In this document: positions 1 through 7,352 of the stretch, piece after piece
How positions within the stretch are numbered: position 1 is the first letter of the stretch
Layout: every line of letters starts with the position of its first letter
Origin: Rikenellaceae bacterium
Lineage (GTDB): Bacteria > Bacteroidota > Bacteroidia > Bacteroidales > UBA932
Length of the DNA stretch: 11,515 bases
NCBI GenBank assembly: GCA_900767405.1
Contig: CAAFZB010000030.1
Location: 1 to 11,515, forward strand
Direction of reading: 5' to 3'
Program-made: the position numbers and the translations under genes
The notes under the pieces: generated by a model
Seen by the model: the letters and a program-made list of their open reading frames with translations, nothing else
Database searches by the model: none
What the model was told of the DNA's origin: nothing

Positions 1-108
1 AAGATGAGACTTCCCTAAGGGTCGTGGGAGACTACCACGTTGATAGGCTGGAGATGTAAGAGCAGTAATGTTCTCAGTCGACCAGTACTAATAGCCCGAG
101 ATCTTTCC
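1..108 (+). rRNA. rrl: 23S ribosomal RNA, 3' end (partial)
   Basis: This is the last part of a 23S rRNA gene, cut by the left edge of the window. The segment with GTTGATAGGCTGGAGATGTA followed by GACCAGTACTAATAGCCCGA matches the conserved 3' domain of bacterial 23S rRNA, where E. coli has GTTGATAGGCCGGGTGTGTAAG and ACCGGTACTAATGAACCGTGAGG. The exact 3' end is placed by analogy with E. coli and could be off by several bases. Together with the 5S gene downstream it shows that the window starts at the distal end of an rRNA operon read left to right. Confidence 0.95.
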
Positions 109-148
109 GTAGAGACTTTATTGCCGAGGAATCTCTTTCAAGACATAT

Positions 149-265
<117 letters not shown>

Positions 266-266
266 C

Positions 267-304
267 GAGAGGCTGGACAGAAAATGTCCAGCCTCTCTTC
301 GTTT
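267..304 (+). terminator. rRNA operon intrinsic terminator
   Basis: A perfect 13-bp stem GAGAGGCTGGACA (267-279) pairs with TGTCCAGCCTCTC (285-297) around a GAAAA loop, and is followed by TTCGTTT. It sits directly behind 5S rRNA, the expected place for the end of the rRNA transcript. The T tract is short and interrupted, but the stem is long and G/C-rich. Confidence 0.85.
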
Positions 305-524
305 ATACCGGGGCACATCCCCGAACCCTTCGGCTCCTTGCTCCCGCATGATTTGCTTTCGCAAACATGCCCGCACCGCCGTACGCTCTGAGGAGCGCGT
401 CGCTGGCGCTCCGTTTATACCGGGGCACATCCCCGGACCCTTCGGCTCCTTGCTCCCACATGATTTGCTTTCGCAAACATGCCCGCACCGCCGTGCGGTC
501 TGAGGAGCGCGTCGCTGTCGCTGT
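301..524. repeat. Two tandem copies of a 112-bp hairpin-rich unit
   Basis: Copy 1 (301-412) and copy 2 (413-524) both begin GTTTATACCGGGGCACATCC and differ at about 7 of 112 positions by eye (about 94% identical). Each copy carries a CGGGG-CACAT-CCCCG hairpin (309-323 in copy 1) and an imperfect hairpin with TTTGC/GCAAA inside GCATG/CATGC (346-370). Copy 1 also ends in a 7-bp stem GGAGCGC/GCGCTCC (392-412), which substitutions destroy in copy 2. The unit length is not a multiple of three, so the short minus-strand reading frames across it do not stay in frame between copies and are unlikely to be genes. It starts at the tail of the rRNA terminator. Function is unknown; it looks like a non-coding intergenic repeat. 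Confidence 0.85.
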
Positions 525-530
525 TAATGC

Positions 531-608
531 GAGAACAAAATAGGTTCATATGTTCTTCGGAGTGAGAAAAAACTTGTCCGCGAGAACAAATCTGGCCAAT
601 ATGTTCTT
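531..608. promoter_or_regulatory. Pair of matching 27-bp AGAACA/TGTTCT elements
   Basis: Two 27-bp elements, 531-557 and 582-608, share identical 9-bp ends (GAGAACAAA at the left, TATGTTCTT at the right) around different 9-bp centres. Each is an inverted repeat AGAACA-N13-TGTTCT, giving four half-sites at 532, 551, 583 and 602. Conserved arms with variable centres look like operator sites for a dimeric regulator or like arms of a small dispersed repeat. The nearest downstream gene starts at 820, with other repeats in between, so a regulatory link to it is not obvious. The pattern is seen directly; the function is inferred. Confidence 0.4.
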
Positions 609-620
609 ATGATGGTGCGA

Positions 621-700
621 ACCCTCCGTCATTGCGGGCCCCGACCCGCAATCCCTTGAGGTTGGCGATCCCGGATCTGGTCCGGGATGACAAGGGAGGT
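621..700. repeat. Palindromic REP/MITE-like intergenic element
   Basis: Two hairpins lie side by side. The first is ATTGCGGG (631-638) with CCCGCAAT (645-652), and the second is ATCCCGGA (668-675) with TCCGGGAT (681-688). The whole is bounded by inverted GTCAT (628-632) and ATGAC (687-691), and the outer flanks ACCCTCC and GGGAGGT extend the inverted symmetry with a small offset. Paired GTCATTGCGGG and CATCCCGGA-type palindromes are a familiar style of dispersed intergenic repeat in many bacteria. No reading frame inside looks real. Confidence 0.6.
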
Positions 701-729
701 CCGGGATGACAAGGGAGGTCCGGGATGAC
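679..729. repeat. 19-bp tandem repeat, about 2.7 copies
   Basis: The unit GGTCCGGGATGACAAGGGA occurs at 679-697 and 698-716, followed by a partial third copy at 717-729. It is built from the right arm of the preceding palindromic element, so it probably arose by local duplication of that end. Confidence 0.85.
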
Positions 730-790
730 GTTCTGTCAAGCGGCATAACGTTCCATCATCCGGCATATTCATTTTATGAGCAAAAATTGC

Positions 791-811
791 TATATTTGTG
801 TGATATTGGAG
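791..811 (+). promoter_or_regulatory. Bacteroidetes-type -7 box and RBS for the FAD/Fe-S oxidase
   Basis: TATATTTG (791-798) matches the Bacteroidetes housekeeping -7 consensus TAnnTTTG. A good -33 TTTG at the usual distance is not evident. GGAG (808-811) lies eight bases before the ATG at 820 and serves as a ribosome binding site. If transcription starts just after the -7 box, any start codon upstream of it (such as 706) would lie outside the message. Confidence 0.55.
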
Positions 812-819
812 ACTATAAA

Positions 820-3663
820 ATGAAAAAGGCAATTACAATGGACAAGTACCAGGACTTCATTGCTTCTCTGCAGGGAGTCGTAAGCACGGACAGGATTTTT
901 ACAGATGAACTTCGCCGCTTTGCCTGGGGTACCGATGCCGGTTTTTATAGGATGACCCCTCAGGTTGTCATCCGCACCAGGAACGAAGAGGAGGTTTCAA
1001 AAATTCTGAGGGAAGCTTCGGCAAGACGCATCCCGGTTACTTTCCGAGCTGCGGGTACGTCCCTCTCGGGGCAGAGTATCAGCAACTCCATCCTTGTAGT
1101 TGCAGGCAAACATTGGGAAAAGTACTCGATAAGTGAGGACGGGGGAGTGGTTGACACGGAGCCCGGAGTGATAGGTGCAGAACTTAACCGTGCCCTCGCT
1201 TCGTACGGTCGCAAACTAGGTCCCGATCCCGCTTCCATAAAAAGTGCGATGATTGGAGGCATAGTTGCCAACAATTCATCCGGAATGAGCTGCGGTGTCA
1301 AGTCCAATGCCGACAGGACTCTGCTGTCTGCCAGAATCGTGTTCAGTGACGGTACTATCCTGGATACAGGTGACGACACCAGCAAGAAGCATTTTCAGGC
1401 GCAGCATCCAAAGTTCCTTAAGGATATCAGGGACATCCGCGCGAAAATACTGAACGACGAAGATCTGGTTGTACGCATAAAGAAAAAGTACTCGATAAAG
1501 AACGTTACCGGCCTCAATCTCCTTCCGTTCATCACTTATAGCGACCCGTTCGACATTATCGCGCACCTTATGGTGGGCTCTGAGGGTACGCTGGCTTTCG
1601 TAAGCCGGATTCGTTTGAAGACCATTCCGCTGGATCCTTTCCAGGCCAGCGCGATGATATATTTCAAGACTATTGAGGATGCCGCCCGCGCTGTTGTGGC
1701 TATGCGCAACGTGGATATAAATGCGGCGGAGATGCTGGACAGAAGGTCCCTTGCCTCTGTTAACGATACTACCGGAAAGGACCTTACCGCAGTTCTCACT
1801 CAGGTTACGGCTTCCTCTAAGGAAGACCTGGAGGCAAAGATTGCCGATGTATGCAAGGCCCTGGAGCCGTTCGAAACGGTAACCGGAGTGAATTTCTCCC
1901 AGGATCCCGATGTCTGTGCAAAATACTGGGCCATCCGTTCCGGAATCTTCCCCACCGTGGGAGGAATGCGGAAGAGGGGGACGACCTGCCTCATAGAGGA
2001 CATCGCTTTCCATATCGAGGACCTGCCCAAGGCGACGGCCGACCTCAGCGCGCTGCTGGACACTCACGGATACGATGATTCCTGCATATACGGACACGCG
2101 CTTGACGGCAACTTCCACTTTATCATAAACCAGTCATTCAGCACCCAGTCCGAAGTCGACCGGTATGAGAATATGATTCGAGACGTCGCCAGGATGGTGG
2201 TCGAAAAGTATGACGGTTCGTTGAAGGCAGAACACGGAACAGGCCGCAATATGGCTCCGTTCGTCAAATATGAATGGGGCATAAGGGCATTCGATATTAT
2301 GGGGCAGATAAAGAAACTGTTCGACCCCAAGAATCTCATAAATCCCGGAGTGATTTTCAATGACGATCCCGAATGCTTCCTCAAGAATTTCAAGGAACTC
2401 CCTGTAATGATACCCTTCGAAGGAGCTTCTCAGGAGATGCAGGATGCGTTCCAGCGTATAAACAAGTGTATCGAGTGCGGATTCTGTGAAGTGAACTGCG
2501 TTTCCTGCGGATTTTCTTTCTCGTCAAGGATGAGGATAGCGGTCAACAGGGAAATCACCCGTCTTGCACAGACAGGACAGGACCCCGACAAACTTAAAGC
2601 GTTCATTAAGGGATATAAATATTTGGGCGAAGAGACCTGCGCCGGAGACGGGCTGTGCTCTATGTCCTGCCCTATGGGAATCAATGTCGCCGACCTTACC
2701 CACGAAATCAGGAGGGAAGGTTCTATGCCGGGATCTTTGAGCTACAAGACCTGGAACATGGCCGCAGAGCATTTCCACGGAACAAAGAATGCCCTGAGAG
2801 GAGTCCTTACTCTGGCCGGAGTTGCACGATGTGTAGTAGGGAAGCGGATAATGGGAGGAATGTGCAGCGTTATGCATAAGACGCTCAAGGTTCCTCTATG
2901 GACACCGTCGACTCCCAATGCATACAGGGCTCCAAAGACTCCGAGAAGCATAGCATCTGAAGATAAGGTGGTTTATTTCCCCAGCTGTCTCAACCAGATG
3001 ATGGGAAAGACTAAGGGAACGCCCGTGCAGAAACCTCTGGTTGAAGAGACTATAGAATTGCTCAACAAAGCGGGTTATGAAGTTATCTTCCCCGCAAATA
3101 AAGACTCTTTATGCTGCGGAACAATCTGGGAGAGCAAGGGAATGCCGGATATCGCAGACAAGAAGGTGCGCGAACTGGAAGACGCTTTATGGGAAGCCTC
3201 ACAGCAGGGGAGATATCCTGTGCTGTGCGACCAGAGCCCCTGCCTGCACAGAATGCGTACTAAGATAAAGAAGATGCATCTGTACGAACCGGCAGAATTT
3301 ATCTGGAAATTCCTTCGTGACCGGCTGGAGTTTACGCAGAAAGAAGAAAAGGTAGCAGTTCATCAGACCTGTACTATGCGTCTTATGGGCCTGGGCGGTA
3401 CGCTTGTAGACCTAGCCGGGCTCTGCGCCAGGGAAGTTGTTGTTCCACAGGGAGTAGGATGTTGCGGATTCGCGGGAGACAAGGGTATGACCCACCCCGA
3501 ACTCAACGCGTATGCCTTGCGCAAACTGCGCGAGCAGGTGAAGGATGTTAAGGTAGGATACTCTAATTCAAGGACTTGTGAGATTGGCCTCCAGACCAAT
3601 TCCGGGATACCTTACATATCTATAGTTTACCTTGTGAATGCCTGTACAAGGCCGAAGGAGTAA
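820..3663 (+). CDS. FAD-binding and Fe-S-binding oxidoreductase (D-lactate/D-2-hydroxyacid dehydrogenase type)
   Basis: This 947-residue protein fuses a flavin oxidase to an iron-sulfur electron-transfer module, the layout of E. coli YdiJ and Fe-S D-lactate dehydrogenases. Residues about 47-270 form the PCMH-type FAD domain (FRAAGTSLSGQS 75-86, GGIVANNSSG 146-155, VGSEGTLAF 252-260). The FAD oxidase C-terminal domain follows, with GHALDGNFHF (425-434) and EHGTGRNMAP (471-480). Two ferredoxin-like Cys clusters come next: C550, C553, C556, C560 and C607, C613, C617. Two CCG (cysteine-rich) segments have C723, C765-C766, C851 and C881-C882. No signal peptide or membrane helix is visible, so a cytoplasmic or membrane-peripheral enzyme passing electrons to quinone is likely. 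The exact 2-hydroxyacid substrate is not predictable here. The frame stays open back to 706, but that stretch crosses repeat DNA and the -7 box, so 820 is preferred; 838 is an alternative. It appears monocistronic. Confidence 0.9.
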   Translation: MKKAITMDKYQDFIASLQGVVSTDRIFTDELRRFAWGTDAGFYRMTPQVVIRTRNEEEVSKILREASARRIPVTFRAAGTSLSGQSISNSILVVAGKHWEKYSISEDGGVVDTEPGVIGAELNRALASYGRKLGPDPASIKSAMIGGIVANNSSGMSCGVKSNADRTLLSARIVFSDGTILDTGDDTSKKHFQAQHPKFLKDIRDIRAKILNDEDLVVRIKKKYSIKNVTGLNLLPFITYSDPFDIIAHLMVGSEGTLAFVSRIRLKTIPLDPFQASAMIYFKTIEDAARAVVAMRNVDINAAEMLDRRSLASVNDTTGKDLTAVLTQVTASSKEDLEAKIADVCKALEPFETVTGVNFSQDPDVCAKYWAIRSGIFPTVGGMRKRGTTCLIEDIAFHIEDLPKATADLSALLDTHGYDDSCIYGHALDGNFHFIINQSFSTQSEVDRYENMIRDVARMVVEKYDGSLKAEHGTGRNMAPFVKYEWGIRAFDIMGQIKKLFDPKNLINPGVIFNDDPECFLKNFKELPVMIPFEGASQEMQDAFQRINKCIECGFCEVNCVSCGFSFSSRMRIAVNREITRLAQTGQDPDKLKAFIKGYKYLGEETCAGDGLCSMSCPMGINVADLTHEIRREGSMPGSLSYKTWNMAAEHFHGTKNALRGVLTLAGVARCVVGKRIMGGMCSVMHKTLKVPLWTPSTPNAYRAPKTPRSIASEDKVVYFPSCLNQMMGKTKGTPVQKPLVEETIELLNKAGYEVIFPANKDSLCCGTIWESKGMPDIADKKVRELEDALWEASQQGRYPVLCDQSPCLHRMRTKIKKMHLYEPAEFIWKFLRDRLEFTQKEEKVAVHQTCTMRLMGLGGTLVDLAGLCAREVVVPQGVGCCGFAGDKGMTHPELNAYALRKLREQVKDVKVGYSNSRTCEIGLQTNSGIPYISIVYLVNACTRPKE

Positions 3664-3702
3664 ATTTTACAGATAAATAGTCGGAACTGTTGAATATTTT
3701 AC

Positions 3703-3710
3703 TATATTTG
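3703..3710 (+). promoter_or_regulatory. Putative -7 box of the tRNA-Pro gene
   Basis: TATATTTG lies 19 bp before the first base of the tRNA and is identical to the box in front of the oxidase gene. No convincing -33 element at standard spacing is visible. It sits 39 bp after the oxidase stop codon, with no clear terminator hairpin in between, so read-through from the oxidase gene is also possible. Confidence 0.5.
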
Positions 3711-3729
3711 CAGTCCCAAACATCGGAAA

Positions 3730-3803
3730 CGGGATGTGGCGCAGTTGGTTAGCGCACCACGTTAGGGACGTGGGGGTCGTCTGTTCGAGTCAGATCATCC
3801 CGA
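3730..3803 (+). tRNA. tRNA-Pro, anticodon AGG
   Basis: A full cloverleaf folds by eye. The acceptor stem is CGGGATG (3730-3736) with CATCCCG (3796-3802). The D stem is GCGC/GCGC, the anticodon stem is CCACG/CGTGG around the loop TTAGGGA, the variable loop is GGGTC, and the T stem is GTCTG/CAGAT (one G-T pair) around TTCGAGT. The loop places A34-G35-G36 as the anticodon, reading CCU. The C1-G72 pair, A73 discriminator and G37 are hallmarks of bacterial proline tRNA and support the identity independently. CCA is not encoded (A73 is followed by CAA), so it must be added enzymatically. A34 is unusual in a bacterial proline tRNA. Confidence 0.9.
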
Positions 3804-3804
3804 C

Positions 3805-3842
3805 AAAGAGGAAAGAAAAAAAATTCTTTCCTCTTTTGTTTT
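3805..3842 (+). terminator. Intrinsic terminator of the tRNA-Pro gene
   Basis: A 13-bp perfect stem AAAGAGGAAAGAA (3805-3817) pairs with TTCTTTCCTCTTT (3824-3836) around an A6 loop and runs into TGTTTTTTAATTT. It begins one base after the mature tRNA end, so it closes the tRNA transcript and separates it from the operon downstream. Confidence 0.85.
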
Positions 3843-4099
3843 TTAATTTATTTCTTAAAAAAATCAACAAATTCACTCGATTTGGTTACAAATTATTATT
3901 AAATTATTTTATTTACTAAAAAAATAACGAAATAATAGTTGTAAATCGTTGATTAAATGCGTTTAAAAGCGCATTACAAATTTGCATAATAAAAAAACTT
4001 TTCCGAAATTGCGGGCTCAATTTCTCTGGTAAGGGGGGATTGTACACTATAGAAAATACGCTAGTTAGTATAATTATTGTTTAATTTAAAGTTTAACCA
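3843..4099 (+). promoter_or_regulatory. A/T-rich leader and presumed promoter region of the sus-like operon
   Basis: This stretch holds no supportable gene. It is strongly A/T-rich up to about 4010, contains a 20-bp palindrome (3956-3975) and a CAAATTTG palindrome (3977-3984), and has a G6 run at 4033-4038. I could not find a convincing TAnnTTTG box with a -33 partner, so the start site is not placed. The bases just before the susC-like ATG (GTTTAACCA) carry no Shine-Dalgarno, which is normal for Bacteroidetes. The operon has no linked sigma/anti-sigma pair, so this region is the only local place where control could be exerted. Confidence 0.5.
3956..3975. promoter_or_regulatory. 20-bp palindrome upstream of susC-like gene
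   Basis: AATGCGTTTAAAAGCGCATT is an inverted repeat: AATGCG pairs with CGCATT, then one T-G mismatch (wobble in RNA) and two T-A pairs surround a central AA. It lies 125 bp before the transporter start codon, in A/T-rich DNA, not followed by a T tract. An operator for a dimeric regulator is the most natural reading. This is inference. Confidence 0.4.
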
Positions 4100-7000
4100 A
4101 TGAAAAAAATCAAATTGCTTATTGCAGCATTGATGCTCCTTGTATGTTCTGTCGTATTTGCGCAGAACATCACCGTAAGCGGTGTTGTCAAGGATGCTTC
4201 CACTGGTGAGACTGTTCCCGCAGCTGCGGTTGTTCTCAAAGGAACTACAACCGGAACTCAGACACTGATCGACGGATCTTATTCTCTCGCAGTGCCTTCA
4301 AACGGAACTCTCGTCATTTCTTGCGTCGGCTACAAGACCGTAGAGGTTGCAGTCGGTGCCGCTGCTATTCACAACGTCTCATTGGAGGTTGACGAAAACT
4401 TCCTTGACGAAACAATTGTTGTTGCATTCGGTACATCTACCCGCGAATCCTTCACAGGTTCCGCAGCTGTTGTAGATGGAGAGAAGCTTGCCAAATCACA
4501 GGTAGCCGCCATTACCGACGCTCTTGCCGGACAGGTTGCAGGTGTGCAGCTTACTTCTGCAAACGGTGCACCTGGCGCTACGTCAACTATCCGCATCCGC
4601 GGTTTCAGTTCGATTTCTGCAGGCCAGTCACCTCTCATCATCGTAGACGGTTCTCCTTATGCCGGTGATATCAACAACATCAACCCTTCCGATATCGAGT
4701 CTCTTACTGTCCTTAAGGATGCAGCTTCAAATGCTCTTTACGGTGCTCGCGGTGCAAACGGTGTCATCATCATCACTACAAAGCAGGCTCAGAAAGGAAA
4801 CGTAACAATCACCTTCGACGCAAAGGTTGGTGCAAACAACCGCGCTATGAAGAATTACGATGTAATCACCGACCCCAACGAATATATGGAGGCCCATTAC
4901 ACCGCCCTCAACAACTACTATATGAACGGATACGGATATTCTGTAAACGAGGCTAACGCAAAGGCCAACTCAGTTATCTGTGGTCCTGCAGCCAGCGGCG
5001 GTCTTGGATACAACATCTATAATATTCCCGAGGGACAGCAGCTCATAGGCGTTAACGGAAAGGTTAACCCTAACGCTACAATAGGTAACGTCGTTTCAAA
5101 GGGCGATGAGAAATTCCTCATCAAACCCGACCGCTGGGATGACTACGCATACAAGACGGGCCTCCGTCAGGAGTACAACCTCAATGTAAGCGCAGCAACC
5201 GACAAGTCTAATTTCTTCGCTTCTATCTCTTACCTTGACAACCAGGGTATCATCAACTGTAGTAACCATCAGAGAATTTCTGCCCGCTTGAAGGCAGACT
5301 ACCAGGCTACAAAGTGGCTCAAGGTAGGTGCGAACTTCTCTTATGCAAAGTACAATGTCAATGCTTTGAGCAACAACGGTTCCGACAACTCAACAGGAAA
5401 CGTTTGGGCATTCACCTCCCAGCTCGCTCCTATCTACCCTCTGTTCCTCAGAAATGAAGACGGCAGCATAAAGAAGGATGCAAACGGAAAGGATATAATG
5501 GACTACGGTTCAACCAAGTTCTACAATGGTATCGGAAACGGTGGATTCACCCGTAGCTACCTTGGAGATTCCAACGCCTTGATGGACCTCCTGCTCAACA
5601 CCAACAACACGGAAGGCAATGCATTCTCTGTCAACGGTTTTGCAGATGTAAGCTTCACCGACTGGCTCAAGCTTTCAATCAAGGCCAACGCCAACATCGA
5701 CGAATATCGCTCTACCTTGGTTTACAATCCTTACTACGGACAGTTCAAATCTACCGGCGGTACCGTTAGCAAGGAACACGACAGAGCATACGAATACAAC
5801 TTCCAGCAGTTGCTCAACTTCAACAAGACCTGGGGCAAGCACACTGTAGGAGCAATGCTTGGTCACGAGAACTACGTTGCCACGAGCTACGGCCTGTGGG
5901 CATCCAAGTCACAGATGTTCAGCCAGGAGAACAAGGAGCTCGGTGGAGCTGCAGTAGACGGAAAGTCCGCTGGTTCATCCATTGGCGAATATAATAACGA
6001 AGGTTACTTCTTCCGCGCCCAGTATGACTATGATTCCAAGATTTTCGTAAGCGGATCATACCGTCGCGACGCATCTTCACGCTTCCTGCCCAAGAAACAG
6101 TGGGGTAACTTCTGGAGCGCAGGTGCAGCCTGGATTATAAGCAAGGAAAGCTGGTTCAATTCTTCCTGGGTAGACGAACTCAAGCTCAAGGCTTCTATCG
6201 GTTCCCAGGGTAACGATAACATTGGTAACTATCGTTATACAGACACCTACGACATCATCAACTCTTCGGGCGCTGTTGCAACGGCATTCTCTTCAAAGGG
6301 TAATCCCGACATTACCTGGGAAACCAACACCAACATCAATGCCGGAGTCGAGTACTCTTTCTTTGCCGGAAGACTCTCTGGATCATTGGAATATTTCGAC
6401 CGCAAGACCACCAATATGCTCTTCTCTTTCCCTGTGGCTCCTTCACTCGGATACACCTCTTACTACGCTAACGTAGGTAATATGAAGAACAACGGTCTGG
6501 AGTTCGACATTGCTGGCGACATCATAAGCACCAAGAACGTAAACTGGTCTGTCAACGCCAACATCACCTGGCTTAACAACAAGATTACGATGCTTGACCC
6601 TCAGAAGAAGACCACCAAGGCTTACGATGCCAAGGGCAATATGTTCGAGGGTTATCAGAGCGGCAGCTTCTTCATTGGAGAAGGCCTTCCTCTCTACTCT
6701 TGGTATATGAGGGAATATGCAGGCGTCGATCCCGCTACCGGAGAATCTCTCTGGTACAAGGACGTCAAGGATGCAAACGGCGACCGCACAGGCGAGAGGA
6801 CAACAACCAACGCTTATGCAAGTGCAGACTACTACCTTTCAGGTAACGGCACCATTGCTCCCGTTTACGGCGGTTTCGGAACCTCTCTGTATGCTTACGG
6901 TTTCGACTTCTCTGTAAACTTCACATACCAGATCGGCGGACAGCAGTATGATTCAGGTTATGCAATGTTTATGGCATCACCTGCCGGCGGTTCCAACCTC

Positions 7001-7351
7001 GGTTATAACTACCATAAGGATATCTACAATTCCTGGACACCCGAGAATACGAAGTCAAATGTGCCCAGATTCCAGTACGGAGACACTTACAGTGCAGGTA
7101 CATCTACAAGATTCCTTACAAATGCAGGATATCTCAACGTACAGAACATCAACGTTGGATATACCTTCCCTTCAAAGTGGACACAGAAGATTCTCATCAA
7201 CTCCCTGCGTGTCTACTTCAGCGCCGAGAACGTTGCCTATTGGTCTGCAAGACAGGGCTTCGATCCTCGTCAGGGTTATAGCGGAGGTACATCTGCTTCG
7301 ACCTATTCTCCTATGCGTACACTCTCAGGTGGTATAACAATCAAATTCTAA
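4100..7351 (+). CDS. SusC/RagA-family TonB-dependent outer-membrane transporter
   Basis: This 1083-residue protein has the normal length and order of parts for a SusC-like importer, which moves ligands handed over by its SusD partner across the outer membrane using TonB energy. Residues 1-21 are a signal peptide ending VFA before Q22. A carboxypeptidase-regulatory-like beta-sandwich domain spans about 23-100 (NITVSGVVKDASTGETVPAA). A TonB-box-like ETIVVAFG lies at 104-111, and the plug domain at about 115-230 carries the family signatures TIRIRGFSS, PLIIVDGSPY and LKDAASNALYGARGANGVII. The remainder is a beta-barrel rich in aromatic, alternating strands ending in GGITIKF, with the terminal Phe expected for Bam-dependent insertion. 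No STN domain is present, so signalling to an anti-sigma factor is not expected. It is the first gene of a three-gene operon, 15 bp before the susD-like gene. The substrate cannot be read from sequence; glycan, peptide or another polymer are all possible. Confidence 0.95.
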   Translation: MKKIKLLIAALMLLVCSVVFAQNITVSGVVKDASTGETVPAAAVVLKGTTTGTQTLIDGSYSLAVPSNGTLVISCVGYKTVEVAVGAAAIHNVSLEVDENFLDETIVVAFGTSTRESFTGSAAVVDGEKLAKSQVAAITDALAGQVAGVQLTSANGAPGATSTIRIRGFSSISAGQSPLIIVDGSPYAGDINNINPSDIESLTVLKDAASNALYGARGANGVIIITTKQAQKGNVTITFDAKVGANNRAMKNYDVITDPNEYMEAHYTALNNYYMNGYGYSVNEANAKANSVICGPAASGGLGYNIYNIPEGQQLIGVNGKVNPNATIGNVVSKGDEKFLIKPDRWDDYAYKTGLRQEYNLNVSAATDKSNFFASISYLDNQGIINCSNHQRISARLKADYQATKWLKVGANFSYAKYNVNALSNNGSDNSTGNVWAFTSQLAPIYPLFLRNEDGSIKKDANGKDIMDYGSTKFYNGIGNGGFTRSYLGDSNALMDLLLNTNNTEGNAFSVNGFADVSFTDWLKLSIKANANIDEYRSTLVYNPYYGQFKSTGGTVSKEHDRAYEYNFQQLLNFNKTWGKHTVGAMLGHENYVATSYGLWASKSQMFSQENKELGGAAVDGKSAGSSIGEYNNEGYFFRAQYDYDSKIFVSGSYRRDASSRFLPKKQWGNFWSAGAAWIISKESWFNSSWVDELKLKASIGSQGNDNIGNYRYTDTYDIINSSGAVATAFSSKGNPDITWETNTNINAGVEYSFFAGRLSGSLEYFDRKTTNMLFSFPVAPSLGYTSYYANVGNMKNNGLEFDIAGDIISTKNVNWSVNANITWLNNKITMLDPQKKTTKAYDAKGNMFEGYQSGSFFIGEGLPLYSWYMREYAGVDPATGESLWYKDVKDANGDRTGERTTTNAYASADYYLSGNGTIAPVYGGFGTSLYAYGFDFSVNFTYQIGGQQYDSGYAMFMASPAGGSNLGYNYHKDIYNSWTPENTKSNVPRFQYGDTYSAGTSTRFLTNAGYLNVQNINVGYTFPSKWTQKILINSLRVYFSAENVAYWSARQGFDPRQGYSGGTSASTYSPMRTLSGGITIKF

Positions 7352-7352
7352 T

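Noticed and set aside
301..729. CRISPR array suggested by successive repeats
   Set aside because: There are only two 112-bp copies with no spacers, the 19-bp tandem units are contiguous, and there are no cas genes.
1276..2118. 280-codon minus-strand open frame inside the oxidase gene
   Set aside because: It lies wholly opposite a well-supported gene, has no recognisable domain, and is explained by codon bias of the true strand.
3730..3803. tRNA gene as an integration attachment site for a mobile element carrying the sus-like operon
   Set aside because: No integrase gene and no second copy of the tRNA 3' end were seen in the window.
3734..3919. 61-codon plus-strand open frame over the tRNA
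   Set aside because: It runs through the tRNA and its terminator hairpin, so it is a chance frame.
4033..4038. G6 run as a phase-variable tract
   Set aside because: It is short, lies in a leader with no placed promoter, and no variation can be seen from a single sequence.
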